Made by a program: the position numbers and the translations under genes. A DNA stretch of 64,000 nucleotides from Streptomyces sclerotialus. Lineage in GTDB: Bacteria > Actinomycetota > Actinomycetes > Streptomycetales > Streptomycetaceae. The stretch lies in assembly GCA_000719105.1 (NCBI GenBank), contig JODX01000004.1, positions 124,001-188,000 on the forward strand, read 5' to 3'. The notes under the pieces are model-generated. The model saw only the letters and a list, made by a program, of their open reading frames with translations. It was not told the DNA's origin and searched no databases. Of this stretch, positions 1-9,160 are shown in pieces; the stretch's first letter is position 1, and every line of letters starts with the position of its first letter.

Positions 1-524
1 GGCCGGGTGCGGATCGGCCAGCCGGGCGTCCGGCTCGGCGACGCCGTCGGCGAGAACACGCTCACCTACACCGGCACGGCCCGGAAGGTCGTCGTCAACG
101 CCTCGGCCGCGGACGCCGCCTGGGCCGTCCGCGGCACGGCCGTCCGCATCGGGCTGCCCGACGGCAAGTCCGTCCAGGGGCAGGTGGCGTCGGTGGGCCG
201 GCGGGTCACCGCCCCCGAGGGGGGCACCGGTGAGGACGGCTCGGGGCAGGGCACCGCGACCCTCCCGGTGACCATCACCATCAAGGACCAGAAGTCCGTG
301 GGGCGGCTGGAGAGCGGCCCCGTCACCGTCGAGTACGTGGGCCGTGAGGTCAAGGACGTGCTGACCGTCCCGGTCGCCGCGCTGGTGGCGCTCGCCGAGG
401 GCGGTCACGGCCTGGAGACCACGGACGGCACCTTCGTCGCGGTGAAGACCGGACTGTTCGCGGACGGCAGGGTGGAGGTGAGCGGTCCCGCGGTGCGCGA
501 GGGCCTGAAGGTGAGGATTCCGGA

Positions 525-528
<4 letters not shown>
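1..528 (+). CDS. C-terminal part of periplasmic/extracellular adaptor subunit of a MacB-type exporter (partial)
   Basis: The frame is open from the first base, so the 5' end lies outside the window; 175 codons remain. The residues read as the beta-barrel and membrane-proximal part of a membrane-fusion (HlyD/MacA-like) protein, with a VPVAALVAL stretch and a Gly/Val-rich ending. Its TGA is embedded in the GTG of the next gene (4-nt overlap), and an ABC ATPase and a FtsX-type permease follow. That order, adaptor-ATPase-permease, is the usual one for MacAB-like exporters in actinobacteria, where the adaptor often has an N-terminal peptidoglycan-binding domain; that part is not visible here. The substrate is unknown. 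Confidence 0.75.
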
Positions 529-1231
<703 letters not shown>

Positions 1232-1235
<4 letters not shown>

Positions 1236-2518
1236 CGGACGGTGTGACGAGGACCCCCTCGGCGCGGGACGAGTCCCCGGAGCGGCACCCGGCACCGCCC
1301 GCCCCCCTGCCGGGGCTCGGCCGCGGGGGTGGCCGGCTGCGCGCCGCGCGGCTCGGGCCCGCGGACGTCGTACGGCTCGGCGGCACCGGTCTGCGGACCC
1401 GTCCGCTGCGCGTCTTCCTCTCCGCGCTCGGCATCGCGATCGGTGTCGCCGCCATGATCGCGGTGGTCGGCATCTCGGGTTCCGGGCAGGCGGAGGTCGA
1501 CCGGCGGCTCGACGCCCTCGGCACCAACCTCCTGCGGGTCGCCCCCGGTGAGTCGCTCACGGGGGAGAAGGCCGAACTGCCCGCCGAGTCCGTCGCGATG
1601 ATCCGCCGGATCCCGCCGGTACAGCAGGTGGCCGCCACCGGCGCGACCGACGTCCACGTGTACCGCAACGAGCACATCGCCATCGGCCGTACCGGCTCGC
1701 TGACCGTTCTCGCGGCGGGCCCCGGCCTCCTGCCCGCCGTCGGCGGCGAGATCCGCAAGGGGCGCTGGCTGGACTCCGCGACCGATGAGTACCCGGCGGT
1801 GGTGCTCGGCGCCACGGCGGCGCAGCGGCTCGACGTGTACACCCCGGGGACCCGGGTCTGGCTCGGCGGCCGCTGGTTCTCGCTGATCGGTGTCCTCGAT
1901 CCGGTGCCGCTGGCGCCGGAGCTCGACAGTGCCGCACTGGTCGGCTGGTCGGCGGCCCGGACCTATCTGCGCTTCGACGGCCACCCGTCGACGGTGTACG
2001 TCCGCGCGGAGGACAGCCAGGTCGCGGCGGTACGGACGGTGCTCCCGGCCACGGCGTACCCCGAGAAGCCGGGTGAGGTACGGATCTCACGGCCCTCCGA
2101 CGCGCTCGCGGCCCGCGAGGCCACCGAGTCGGCGCTGACCGGGCTGCTGCTCGGCCTCGGCGGGGTCGCGCTGCTCGTCGGGGGCGTGGGCGTGGGCAAC
2201 ACCATGGTCATCTCGGTCCTGGAACGGCGTCCGGAGATCGGCCTGCGCCGTGCCCTCGGCGCGACCAGGGGCCAGATCCGCACCCAGTTCGTGACGGAGT
2301 CGCTGCTGCTCTCGCTCATCGGAGGACTGGCCGGGACGGTACTCGGCACACTGATCACGGCGGGATACGCCCTCAGCCGCGACTGGCCGACCGTCGTCCC
2401 GGTGTGGGCGAGCGTGGCGGGCGTCGCCTCGACGCTGGCCATCGGCGTGATCGCCGGCCTGTACCCGGCGGTCCGGGCGAGCAGGCTGTCACCGACCGAG
2501 GCGCTGTCCGGCACATGA
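1232..2518 (+). CDS. ABC transporter permease, MacB/FtsX family
   Basis: The protein has 428 residues. An N-terminal cytoplasmic stretch precedes a first membrane helix (around [20 protein letters not shown]). A large extracytoplasmic domain follows, then three C-terminal helices, including [28 protein letters not shown] and the conserved [10 protein letters not shown] coupling loop seen in MacB/FtsX permeases. It overlaps the ATPase gene by 4 nt and ends about 40 bp before a hairpin terminator. The role is as the membrane half of the exporter encoded from position 1. Confidence 0.92.
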
Positions 2519-2556
2519 GCAGCCCCCTGTGCTCCCGCCGGAACCCCGGTACGGAA

Positions 2557-2586
2557 CAGGGGCGGCCCCGGTCGGGACCGCCCCTG
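2557..2586. terminator. Intergenic hairpin between convergent genes
   Basis: CAGGGGCGG at 2557-2565 pairs perfectly with CCGCCCCTG at 2578-2586 across a 12-nt loop. It lies between the ABC permease on the + strand and the SH3-like gene on the - strand. There is no clear T-run, as is common for high-GC terminators, so it may serve both directions. Confidence 0.55.
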
Positions 2587-2628
2587 CCGTCGGGTCACCG
2601 CGCGGTGACCGGTCCGGTGGACGGGCTG

Positions 2629-2979
2629 CTAGCAGCCGACGTAGCTGCCGCCGTCGCTCAGCAGGTCGTCGCGCACCCAGCCGGTGACACCCGTGGAGTC
2701 GTTTCTCAGGAACGTCCACGTGTAGCCGTCGTTGCCGACGGTGTAGCAGTGGTAGTCGAGCGTGTGGGAGCTGTAGGCGATGCCCTTGGAGGCACAGCCG
2801 GTGCTCGAACCGCTGCGCTGGTTGGCGCCGTCGGCCTTCCCGTCCCAGGCGCTGCCGTCCTTGTCGCTGTAGGTGGTGCCGCACGGTGCGTGCGCGGCGG
2901 CCGGGGTGGCGAGGGACAGCGGAACGGCCACGGCGACGGCCGCGACCGCAGGAACGAGAGCTGCGAGTCGTCGTTTCAT
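2629..2979 (-). CDS. Small secreted SH3-like domain protein
   Basis: The protein has 116 residues. It begins MKRRLAALVPAVAAVAVAV and has a clear signal peptide with an APAAAHA-type cleavage site near residue 29. The mature part of about 85 residues has four or more cysteines (CGTTY, TGCAS, YHCYT, YVGC) and a WTFLRNDSTGVTGWVRDDLL stretch, typical of bacterial SH3 (SH3b) domains found in many secreted Streptomyces proteins. It is probably an extracellular cell-wall-associated protein. No enzymatic domain is visible. It points away from the histidine kinase gene. Confidence 0.8.
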   Translation of the reverse strand: MKRRLAALVPAVAAVAVAVPLSLATPAAAHAPCGTTYSDKDGSAWDGKADGANQRSGSSTGCASKGIAYSSHTLDYHCYTVGNDGYTWTFLRNDSTGVTGWVRDDLLSDGGSYVGC

Positions 2980-3283
2980 GGTGAACCCCTTTGATCTTGT
3001 GCGGCGCTGCGTTCGGATGCCGTGATGCCGAAAGGCATCAGAGCGAAAACAGCGGCCTCTGCATCAATCGGGATGTGAGTGGCGTAAGTACGATCACCGC
3101 TCGATCAGGGTGAAGAAAGCATTCCGCGCGGACTGGCCAATTCCTGCTCCTCGGGGGCCAGAACTCTCCTAAGCGAAAGAAATGCGTCATTTCGCGGAAT
3201 CCTGACTCGCGGAGCCCTCTTGCGATCATGGGAACGCGTCTCCACGGAAATCTCCACGGAAACCAAACAGAGGGGGTCTCGCG
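2980..3283. other. Intergenic region between divergent SH3-like and histidine kinase genes
   Basis: About 300 bp without a convincing gene. It is AT-richer than its surroundings and must contain two divergent promoters. A small hairpin, GATGCC-GAAA-GGCATC, lies at 3024-3039 in the leader of the minus-strand gene. A purine-rich ribosome site (GAGGGGGTCTCGCG) precedes the kinase ATG. I could not assign -35/-10 boxes with confidence. Confidence 0.4.
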
Positions 3284-4927
3284 ATGAGCTTCCGGGTCCG
3301 GGTTCTCGGTCTGCTCATGGTGGTCGCGACGGCTGCCACCGCCGCCACCGCCTGGCTGACCCTGCGGCAGGCCAACCGCCAGGTACAGGAGACCGTCACG
3401 GCCGGTCAGCAGGAGGTCTCCCGGATCACCGGCGAACTGCGTGCCTACGGTTTCGCACACGGCACCTGGGAAGGCCTGTCCCCGACGGTGGCCGCACTCG
3501 CGAAGGACACCGGCCAGCGCATCCGGGTCGCCACCGAGTCCGACGTGCTGCTCGCCGACTCCGACGCCCTGGCCGGCCGCGAACCGCGCGCGCTGAGCAG
3601 CCAGCCCCCGATCCTGGTCGACCCGCGGCCCGCCCTGGAGCTCCCCGCCGGCCGAGTACCGCAGACCTCGGTCAAACTGGCCGCCACAGCCATCGCCGAC
3701 TACCGTGCCGCAGCGGTGTACGCGGCCTGTCTGACACGGGCGGGAGCCGAGGTGACGGCCAGGCCGGACGCCGTCGGTGTCCCCCGGATCAGCACCGACC
3801 GGCGGCCCCCGCAGTGCGGGGAGCCGGACGGGGACGCGGACGCGCCGACCCGGGAGGACCTCGACGCCCTCCAGCCGTGCGCGTCCGAGAAGCGGTTCAC
3901 CGCCTGCCTGCAGCGGGTGTTCAACGAGCGGACCGGCTCCGTCGCCCCGCCGCGCCTGGACATCCGCCTCGGAGTCCGGAACGAGTCGCCGCCCACCCTG
4001 GCCGCCGCGCCCACGGTGGCCGTCGCGGCGGGCGTCGCCCTCGCGGTCATCCTCGGCGCACTGCTGCTGAGCAGGGCCGTACTGCGCCCCGTGCGCGCCA
4101 TGACGCTCGCCGCGAAGGGGCTGGGCGAGGGCGATCTGGCGCGCCGGGTCCCCGTCTCCGGCCGGGACGAGATCGCACAGCTCGGCGGTGCCTTCAACCG
4201 TATGGCCGACTCGATCCAGGCCGGCGAGGAGCGCCAGCGCCGCCTCACCGGTGACATCGCGCACGAGCTGCGCACCCCGCTGGCCAATCTGCGCGGCTAT
4301 CTGGAGGCGCTGCGGGACGGAGTCGTGGAGCCGACCCCCGAGCTGCTCGCCTCCCTCCACGAGGAGGCGCTGCTGCAGCAGCGGATCGTGGACGATCTCC
4401 AGGATCTGGCCCTCGCGGAGGCCGGCGCGCTCACCTACCACCCCACCAGGGTCGACCTGCGTGAGCTGCTGGAGACCAGCCGCACGGCCCACCGTGCCCA
4501 GGCCGAGACGGCGGGGATCGCGCTCGTCCTGGAGGCGCCGTCGCCCGTGTCCGTGACCGCGGACCCGGACCGGCTGCGTCAGGTGGTCGGCAACCTGGTC
4601 GGCAACGCGCTGCGGGCCACCGCGGCGGGCGGCACCGTGACCCTGGCCCTTCGGCCGCGGGGCGAGCTGGCCGTCGTGGAGGTACGGGACACCGGCAAGG
4701 GGATATCGGCGGAAGACCTGCCGCATCTCTTCGACCGTTTCTGGCGGGCGGACGCGTCCCGGGGCCGGGCGACGGGCGGCAGCGGCCTGGGACTGTCCAT
4801 CGCCCGGCAGATCGTCACCGACCACCGGGGGACGATCGAGGTGCGCAGCACGGTCGGAGCGGGCACCGCCTTCACGGTCGTGCTGCCCACGGCTCCGGAC
4901 GGCGGCGGCAGGTCAGGAGCGGGCTGA
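3284..4927 (+). CDS. Membrane sensor histidine kinase
   Basis: The protein has 547 residues. A first membrane helix (residues 3-24) precedes an extracytoplasmic sensor region of about 220 residues that is Cys-containing, and a second helix (AVAAGVALAVILGALLLS) follows. Then come a HAMP linker (RPVRAMTLAAKGLGEGDLARRV), a HisKA domain with phosphoacceptor H327 in AHELRTPLANL, and a HATPase domain with N (VGNLVGNAL), G1 (DTGKGI) and G2 (GSGLGLS) boxes. An OmpR-type regulator gene lies immediately downstream on the opposite strand, with the 3' ends overlapping by 15 nt; it is the probable partner. The signal is unknown. Confidence 0.93.
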   Translation: MSFRVRVLGLLMVVATAATAATAWLTLRQANRQVQETVTAGQQEVSRITGELRAYGFAHGTWEGLSPTVAALAKDTGQRIRVATESDVLLADSDALAGREPRALSSQPPILVDPRPALELPAGRVPQTSVKLAATAIADYRAAAVYAACLTRAGAEVTARPDAVGVPRISTDRRPPQCGEPDGDADAPTREDLDALQPCASEKRFTACLQRVFNERTGSVAPPRLDIRLGVRNESPPTLAAAPTVAVAAGVALAVILGALLLSRAVLRPVRAMTLAAKGLGEGDLARRVPVSGRDEIAQLGGAFNRMADSIQAGEERQRRLTGDIAHELRTPLANLRGYLEALRDGVVEPTPELLASLHEEALLQQRIVDDLQDLALAEAGALTYHPTRVDLRELLETSRTAHRAQAETAGIALVLEAPSPVSVTADPDRLRQVVGNLVGNALRATAAGGTVTLALRPRGELAVVEVRDTGKGISAEDLPHLFDRFWRADASRGRATGGSGLGLSIARQIVTDHRGTIEVRSTVGAGTAFTVVLPTAPDGGGRSGAG

Positions 4928-5620
4928 GCCCGGACCGTCCGCGAGGCGGTAGCCCCGGCCGTACACCGTCTCCAGGAGACGGGTCCGCCCCGGACCCGCC
5001 TCCAGCTTCCGGCGCATGTTCATCACGTGTGCGTCGACGGTGCGCTCCAGGACGTCCCGGTCGAAGCCGAAGACGCGCTCGATGATCTGCGCCCGGGTGA
5101 AGACCCGTCCCGGTTCCCGCGCCAGTGTCTCCAGGATGGAGAACTCCTTGGCGGTCAGCGGCACCGGCCGTCCGGCCACCCGGACCTCGAAGCGAGCGGT
5201 GTCCAGTTCCAGCTCGCCCACCCGCAGAACCGGGGTTCCGGCCGCACCGGCGGTCTTCCCGGACCGGCGCAGCAGCGCCCGTACCCGTGCGGTCAGTTCG
5301 CGGGGGCTGTACGGCTTGGTGAGGTAGTCGTCGGCACCGAGGTCGAGGCCCAGGAGCATGTCCTCCTCGGTGGTGCGGGCGGTGAGCAGCAGGATCGGGA
5401 CGTCCGACTCGGCACGCAGAATGCGGCACACGTCGAGTCCGTCGACCAGCGGCAGCATCACGTCGAGAACAATGAGATCCGGCCGCGAGGAGCGGGCCCG
5501 TTCCAGCGCCGCGCGGCCGTCGGCCACGACCTGCACCGCGTTTCCTTCTCGCTCCAAATAGATCCGGATCAGTCGAGACTGTTTCTCGTCATCTTCGGCG
5601 ACCAGAATCCGAGCACTCAA
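4913..5620 (-). CDS. OmpR/PhoB-family response regulator
   Basis: The protein has 235 residues. The receiver domain has the acidic pocket E9-D10-D11, phosphoacceptor D53 in VLDVMLP, and the T/K signature (LLTART...YLTKPY). A winged-helix DNA-binding domain follows, with the typical VFTRAQIIERVFG and RTVDAHVMNMRRKLE motifs. It is convergent with the histidine kinase at 3284-4927, whose 3' end it overlaps. Cognate pairs are usually co-directional in Streptomyces, so this arrangement implies separate promoters for sensor and regulator. Confidence 0.93.
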   Translation of the reverse strand: MSARILVAEDDEKQSRLIRIYLEREGNAVQVVADGRAALERARSSRPDLIVLDVMLPLVDGLDVCRILRAESDVPILLLTARTTEEDMLLGLDLGADDYLTKPYSPRELTARVRALLRRSGKTAGAAGTPVLRVGELELDTARFEVRVAGRPVPLTAKEFSILETLAREPGRVFTRAQIIERVFGFDRDVLERTVDAHVMNMRRKLEAGPGRTRLLETVYGRGYRLADGPGSARS

Positions 5621-5833
5621 CGATTACCCCCAACAATGCCCTGCGTGTTCCAGAACCGTATTACAGAGATGGCCGGGATCCGCCTGTCCGGGTCCGGCTC
5701 CCGGGAGGCCGGGCGCGGGGAACCGGCCTTGCCGTTCCCGGAGTGATTGCGGAGGATGCGGGTGGGGACCGGGGCCCCCGTGCCGGCTTCGGCAGGGGCG
5801 GACCGCTACCCGGAGCACACACAGGAGACAGTG

Positions 5834-6691
5834 ATGTCCCGACAGGCTCAACCGGCTCCTGGGCACCATGAGGCGCCTGAGCCGCAGACTCCGCATCTCG
5901 ATTTCGCCGGTACGACGCCGTACGAGGACTACGTCAGGGCGGACGTGCTCACCCACCTCCAGCACCCGCTCTCCGACGACCCGGGAGAGCTGGTCTTCCT
6001 GGTCACCTCGCAGGTCATGGAGCTGTGGTTCACCGTCGTCGTGCACGAATGGGAGACCGCGGCGCACGCCCTGCGCGCGGACGACGTACCGATGGCGCTC
6101 GACGCGCTGAAACGTTCCGTCCGTGAGCTGGAGGCGCTGAACGCCTCCTGGAAGCCGCTGGCCCACCTGACCCCGGCGCAGTTCAACTCCTACCGCGGCG
6201 CCCTCGGCGACGGCTCCGGCTTCCAGTCCGCGATGTACCGCCGCATGGAGTTCCTGCTCGGCGACAAGTCCGCGTCCATGCTGGTCCCGCACCGGGGTGC
6301 GCCGCGCGTCCACGACGAGCTGGAGAAGGCCCTGCACGAGCCGAGCCTCTACGACGAGGTGCTGCGGCTCCTCGCGCGCCGTGGGTACGCCGTCCCGGAC
6401 GCCGTGCTGCGGCGGGACGTGGCGCAGCGCCACGAACCGTCGCCGGAGGTGGAGGCCGCCTGGGCCGAGGTCTACGCGGGCGACCAGGACGCCGAGCTGG
6501 TGCGGCTGGGCGAGGCGCTGACCGACGTCGCCGAGCTGGTGTGGCGCTGGCGCAACGACCACCTGCTCGCCACCCGCCGCGCGATGGGCGCCAAACAGGG
6601 CACGGGCGGCTCCGCCGGGGTGGCCTGGCTGGAGAAGCGGGCCCGGCAGAACGTGTTCCCCGAGCTGTGGACGGCGCGGTCGTATGTCTGA
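5834..6691 (+). CDS. kynA: Tryptophan 2,3-dioxygenase
   Basis: The protein has 285 residues. It is a heme dioxygenase that opens the indole ring of L-tryptophan to N-formylkynurenine. Family hallmarks are visible: LVFLVTSQVMELWF, LWF/H heme-pocket residues, the substrate-binding stretch QFNSYRGALGDGSGFQS, and the C-terminal GTGGSAG loop that closes over the active site. The ATG at 5834 is chosen over upstream in-frame codons because an ACAGGAGACA ribosome site precedes it. Its end overlaps the start of kynureninase by 8 nt, so the pair is co-translated as a tryptophan-degradation operon. Confidence 0.95.
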   Translation: MSRQAQPAPGHHEAPEPQTPHLDFAGTTPYEDYVRADVLTHLQHPLSDDPGELVFLVTSQVMELWFTVVVHEWETAAHALRADDVPMALDALKRSVRELEALNASWKPLAHLTPAQFNSYRGALGDGSGFQSAMYRRMEFLLGDKSASMLVPHRGAPRVHDELEKALHEPSLYDEVLRLLARRGYAVPDAVLRRDVAQRHEPSPEVEAAWAEVYAGDQDAELVRLGEALTDVAELVWRWRNDHLLATRRAMGAKQGTGGSAGVAWLEKRARQNVFPELWTARSYV

Positions 6692-7931
6692 ACTGATCGA
6701 CGCGGCGGCGAAGCTGGACGCCGCCGACCCGCTCGCCGGGCTCCGCGAGCGGTTCGTGCTGGACGACACGGTGTACCTGGACGGCAACTCACTGGGCGCG
6801 CTGCCGGCGGCCGTGCCCGACCGGGTCGCGGACGTCGTCCGCCGCCAGTGGGGGGAACTGCGTATCCGCTCCTGGGAGGAGAGCGGCTGGTGGACCGCGC
6901 CCGAGCGGATCGGCGACCGGATCGCCCCGCTGGTGGGCGCGGGCCCCGGGCAGATCGTCGTGGGCGACTCCACCAGCGTCAACGTCTTCAAGGCGCTGGT
7001 GGCCGCGGTCCGGCTCGCGGGCGACGGGCGGGACGAGATCCTCGTCGACGCCACCACCTTCCCCACGGACGGCTACATCGCCGGGTCGGCGGCCCGGATG
7101 ACGGGCTGCACGCTGCGCCCGGTGGCCCCGGCGGAGGTGCCGGGGGCCCTGACCGACCGTACGGCCGCGGTCCTGCTGAACCACGTCGACTACCGCACCG
7201 GCCGGCTCCACGATCTGCCGGGCCTGACGGCCGCGGTGCACGAGGCGGGCGCGTACGCCGTCTGGGACCTGTGCCACAGCGCGGGCGCCCTGCCGGTGGG
7301 GCTGGACGAGCACGGGGTCGGCCTGGCGGTCGGCTGCACGTACAAGTACCTCAACGGGGGCCCGGGTTCGCCCGCCTACCTGTACGTGCGCCGCGACCTC
7401 CAGTCCCGCTTCGACTCGCCGCTGCCCGGCTGGAACTCCCACGCCGAGCCCTTCGGCATGCGCCCCGGTTACACGCCCGCTGACGGTGCCCCGCGCGCGC
7501 GTGTGGGTACGCCGGACATCCTGTCGATGCTGGCGCTGGAGGCGGCCCTGGAGGTCTGGGACGGGGTGTCGATCGAGGCGGTACGGGCCAAGTCGCTCGC
7601 CCTGACGGACTTCTTCCTGGAGTGCGTCGCGGCGTACGTCCCCGAGGGCCGCGTGGAGTCCCTGACACCGGCCGGCCACGCGGAACGGGGCAGCCAGGTG
7701 GCGCTGCGCTGCTCCCCCAAGCTCTCAGCTTCGTTCGAGCAGGGAGGTGCCCCCATCGCCGGGGAGGTGATGAAGCGGCTGATCGGCCGGGGTGTGGTCG
7801 GCGACTTCCGCCGTCCCGACGTGCTGCGTTTTGGTTTCACACCGCTGTATGTCGGCTTCGGGGACGCGGAGCGGGCGGCTCGGGTGCTGGCGGAGGTCCT
7901 GGTGGCCCGAGCTCGTCCTCACCGAGCGTGA
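6684..7931 (+). CDS. kynU: Kynureninase
   Basis: The protein has 415 residues. It is a PLP enzyme that cleaves kynurenine (or 3-hydroxykynurenine) to anthranilate (or 3-hydroxyanthranilate) and alanine. The sequence shows the N-terminal YLDGNSLGALP, the cofactor-binding DSTSVNVFKAL, the WDLCHSAGALP aspartate region, and the Schiff-base lysine K221 in GCTYKYLNGGPG, all characteristic of kynureninase within fold-type I. It overlaps kynA by 8 nt. Together they convert tryptophan to anthranilate, which in Streptomyces can feed catabolism or secondary-metabolite precursors. Confidence 0.95.
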   Translation: MSELIDAAAKLDAADPLAGLRERFVLDDTVYLDGNSLGALPAAVPDRVADVVRRQWGELRIRSWEESGWWTAPERIGDRIAPLVGAGPGQIVVGDSTSVNVFKALVAAVRLAGDGRDEILVDATTFPTDGYIAGSAARMTGCTLRPVAPAEVPGALTDRTAAVLLNHVDYRTGRLHDLPGLTAAVHEAGAYAVWDLCHSAGALPVGLDEHGVGLAVGCTYKYLNGGPGSPAYLYVRRDLQSRFDSPLPGWNSHAEPFGMRPGYTPADGAPRARVGTPDILSMLALEAALEVWDGVSIEAVRAKSLALTDFFLECVAAYVPEGRVESLTPAGHAERGSQVALRCSPKLSASFEQGGAPIAGEVMKRLIGRGVVGDFRRPDVLRFGFTPLYVGFGDAERAARVLAEVLVARARPHRA

Positions 7932-8049
7932 CATCCGCGTGTTCGCCCTTGTCACCGGCCTGATACCGTCCCCGCCAGCGGCCGGATCAGCATCAGGTCC
8001 GGCCGGGCACCGCACACTCAACACTGTTACGCCGCTGAGAGGTTGGAGC

Positions 8050-8964
8050 ATGCCGGACGACGCCGCAGCCCCGGTCGACGCCGTCTCCCGCGCCGCCGCC
8101 GAGGAGGCGTCGGCCTTCTCGCACAAGCCGGTCGCCCCGGACGTGGTCGCCGCGTACGGCGGCCACCTCGACCAGGTGATCGACTTCTATGCGCCGCGCG
8201 GTGTGCGCGGGAACGGCGTCCCCGGTTCCGGCGCCGGTCCCGCACCGCTCGTGGTCGTCCTGCACGGTGGCGCCTGGCGTGCCCGGTACGACCGCCGGCA
8301 CATCGCGCCGTTCGCCGCCTGTCTGGCACGGCGGGGGTTCGCCGTGGCCAACGTGGAATACCGGCGGGGCGCCGACGGTGAGGCCGAAGGCGCGGCGCCG
8401 GCGGCGGGGCGGTGGCCGGAGACGTTCGACGACGTCGCCGCGGCGTTCGACGCGCTGCCCGGTCTGGCACGGGACGCGCTGCCGCAGGCCGACCCGCGCC
8501 GCACAGTCATCACCGGGCACTCGGCGGGCGGCCACCTGGCGCTCTGGGCGGCCGCCCGCCATGTCCTCCCGGCCGGCGCGCCCTGGCGTACGGACCGCCC
8601 GGCGCCGTTGCGCGGTGTCGTCGCCCTCGCCCCGATCGCCGACTTCCGCGTCGCGGAAAAGCTGGAGGTGTGCGGGGGCGCGGCCACGCAACTCCTGGGC
8701 GGAGCCGATGTGTCCGCCGAGCGGCAGGCCTACGCCGACCCGGCCCTCCTGCTGCCCACGGGCATCGCCACCACCGTGGTCCAGGGCCGTACCGACGCGG
8801 TGGTTCCGCAGGCGGTGGCGGAGTCGTACGTGGACGCGGCGGCCAGAGCGGGGGAGACGGTGGGTCTCACGCTCCTGGAGGATGTCGGCCACTTCCCGCT
8901 GATCGACCCGTCGGCGGACGCATGCGCGGTGGTGGCGGAGGAGATCGCGCAGCTGGCGTGGTGA
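8050..8964 (+). CDS. Alpha/beta hydrolase with HGGXW motif, probable kynurenine formamidase
   Basis: The protein has 304 residues. HGGAW (in VVVLHGGAWRARYD) is the oxyanion-hole motif that marks BNA7-type kynurenine formamidases and related esterases; the nucleophile serine is in TGHSAGGHLAL, and a C-terminal VGHFPLID supplies histidine. It lies 118 bp after kynU in the same direction. A formamidase is exactly the missing step between kynA and kynU (N-formylkynurenine to kynurenine), so context supports the role, but substrate specificity is inferred. The ATG at 8050 follows a GAGAGGTTGGAGC ribosome site. Confidence 0.75.
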   Translation: MPDDAAAPVDAVSRAAAEEASAFSHKPVAPDVVAAYGGHLDQVIDFYAPRGVRGNGVPGSGAGPAPLVVVLHGGAWRARYDRRHIAPFAACLARRGFAVANVEYRRGADGEAEGAAPAAGRWPETFDDVAAAFDALPGLARDALPQADPRRTVITGHSAGGHLALWAAARHVLPAGAPWRTDRPAPLRGVVALAPIADFRVAEKLEVCGGAATQLLGGADVSAERQAYADPALLLPTGIATTVVQGRTDAVVPQAVAESYVDAAARAGETVGLTLLEDVGHFPLIDPSADACAVVAEEIAQLAW

Positions 8965-9039
8965 ATGCCGTGGTGACGACCGGGGTGCGAGGACCGTGAT
9001 GGCGTCGCCGGCCGGTGGTTCCCACCGCCCGGTGATACC

Positions 9040-9056
9040 CGTAATACCTGAGAGCT
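9040..9056 (+). promoter_or_regulatory. Shared upstream motif, copy 1
   Basis: CCCGTAATACCTGAGAG lies about 105 bp upstream of the DUF1023/acyltransferase/two-component operon. It matches 16 of 17 positions with 13515-13531, upstream of the paralogous two-component operon. This is a candidate binding site for one or both NarL-type regulators encoded downstream. The function is inferred only from position and recurrence. Confidence 0.4.
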
Positions 9057-9160
9057 ACGGTCCAGGTGAGCTCCCCGGCGTGACGCGGACCACGGCCGGT
9101 CGTCCGTAACTTCCCCATCGGAACGGCCCGAAGGACGGGCCGTCCGGGACGGGGGAGACC

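Noticed and set aside
3038-4825. Long open frame antisense to the histidine kinase (595 codons)
   Set aside because: An antisense shadow of a well-supported kinase gene with Arg/Gly/Pro-rich translation, typical of high-GC DNA. The same applies to many other long opposite-strand frames in the window.
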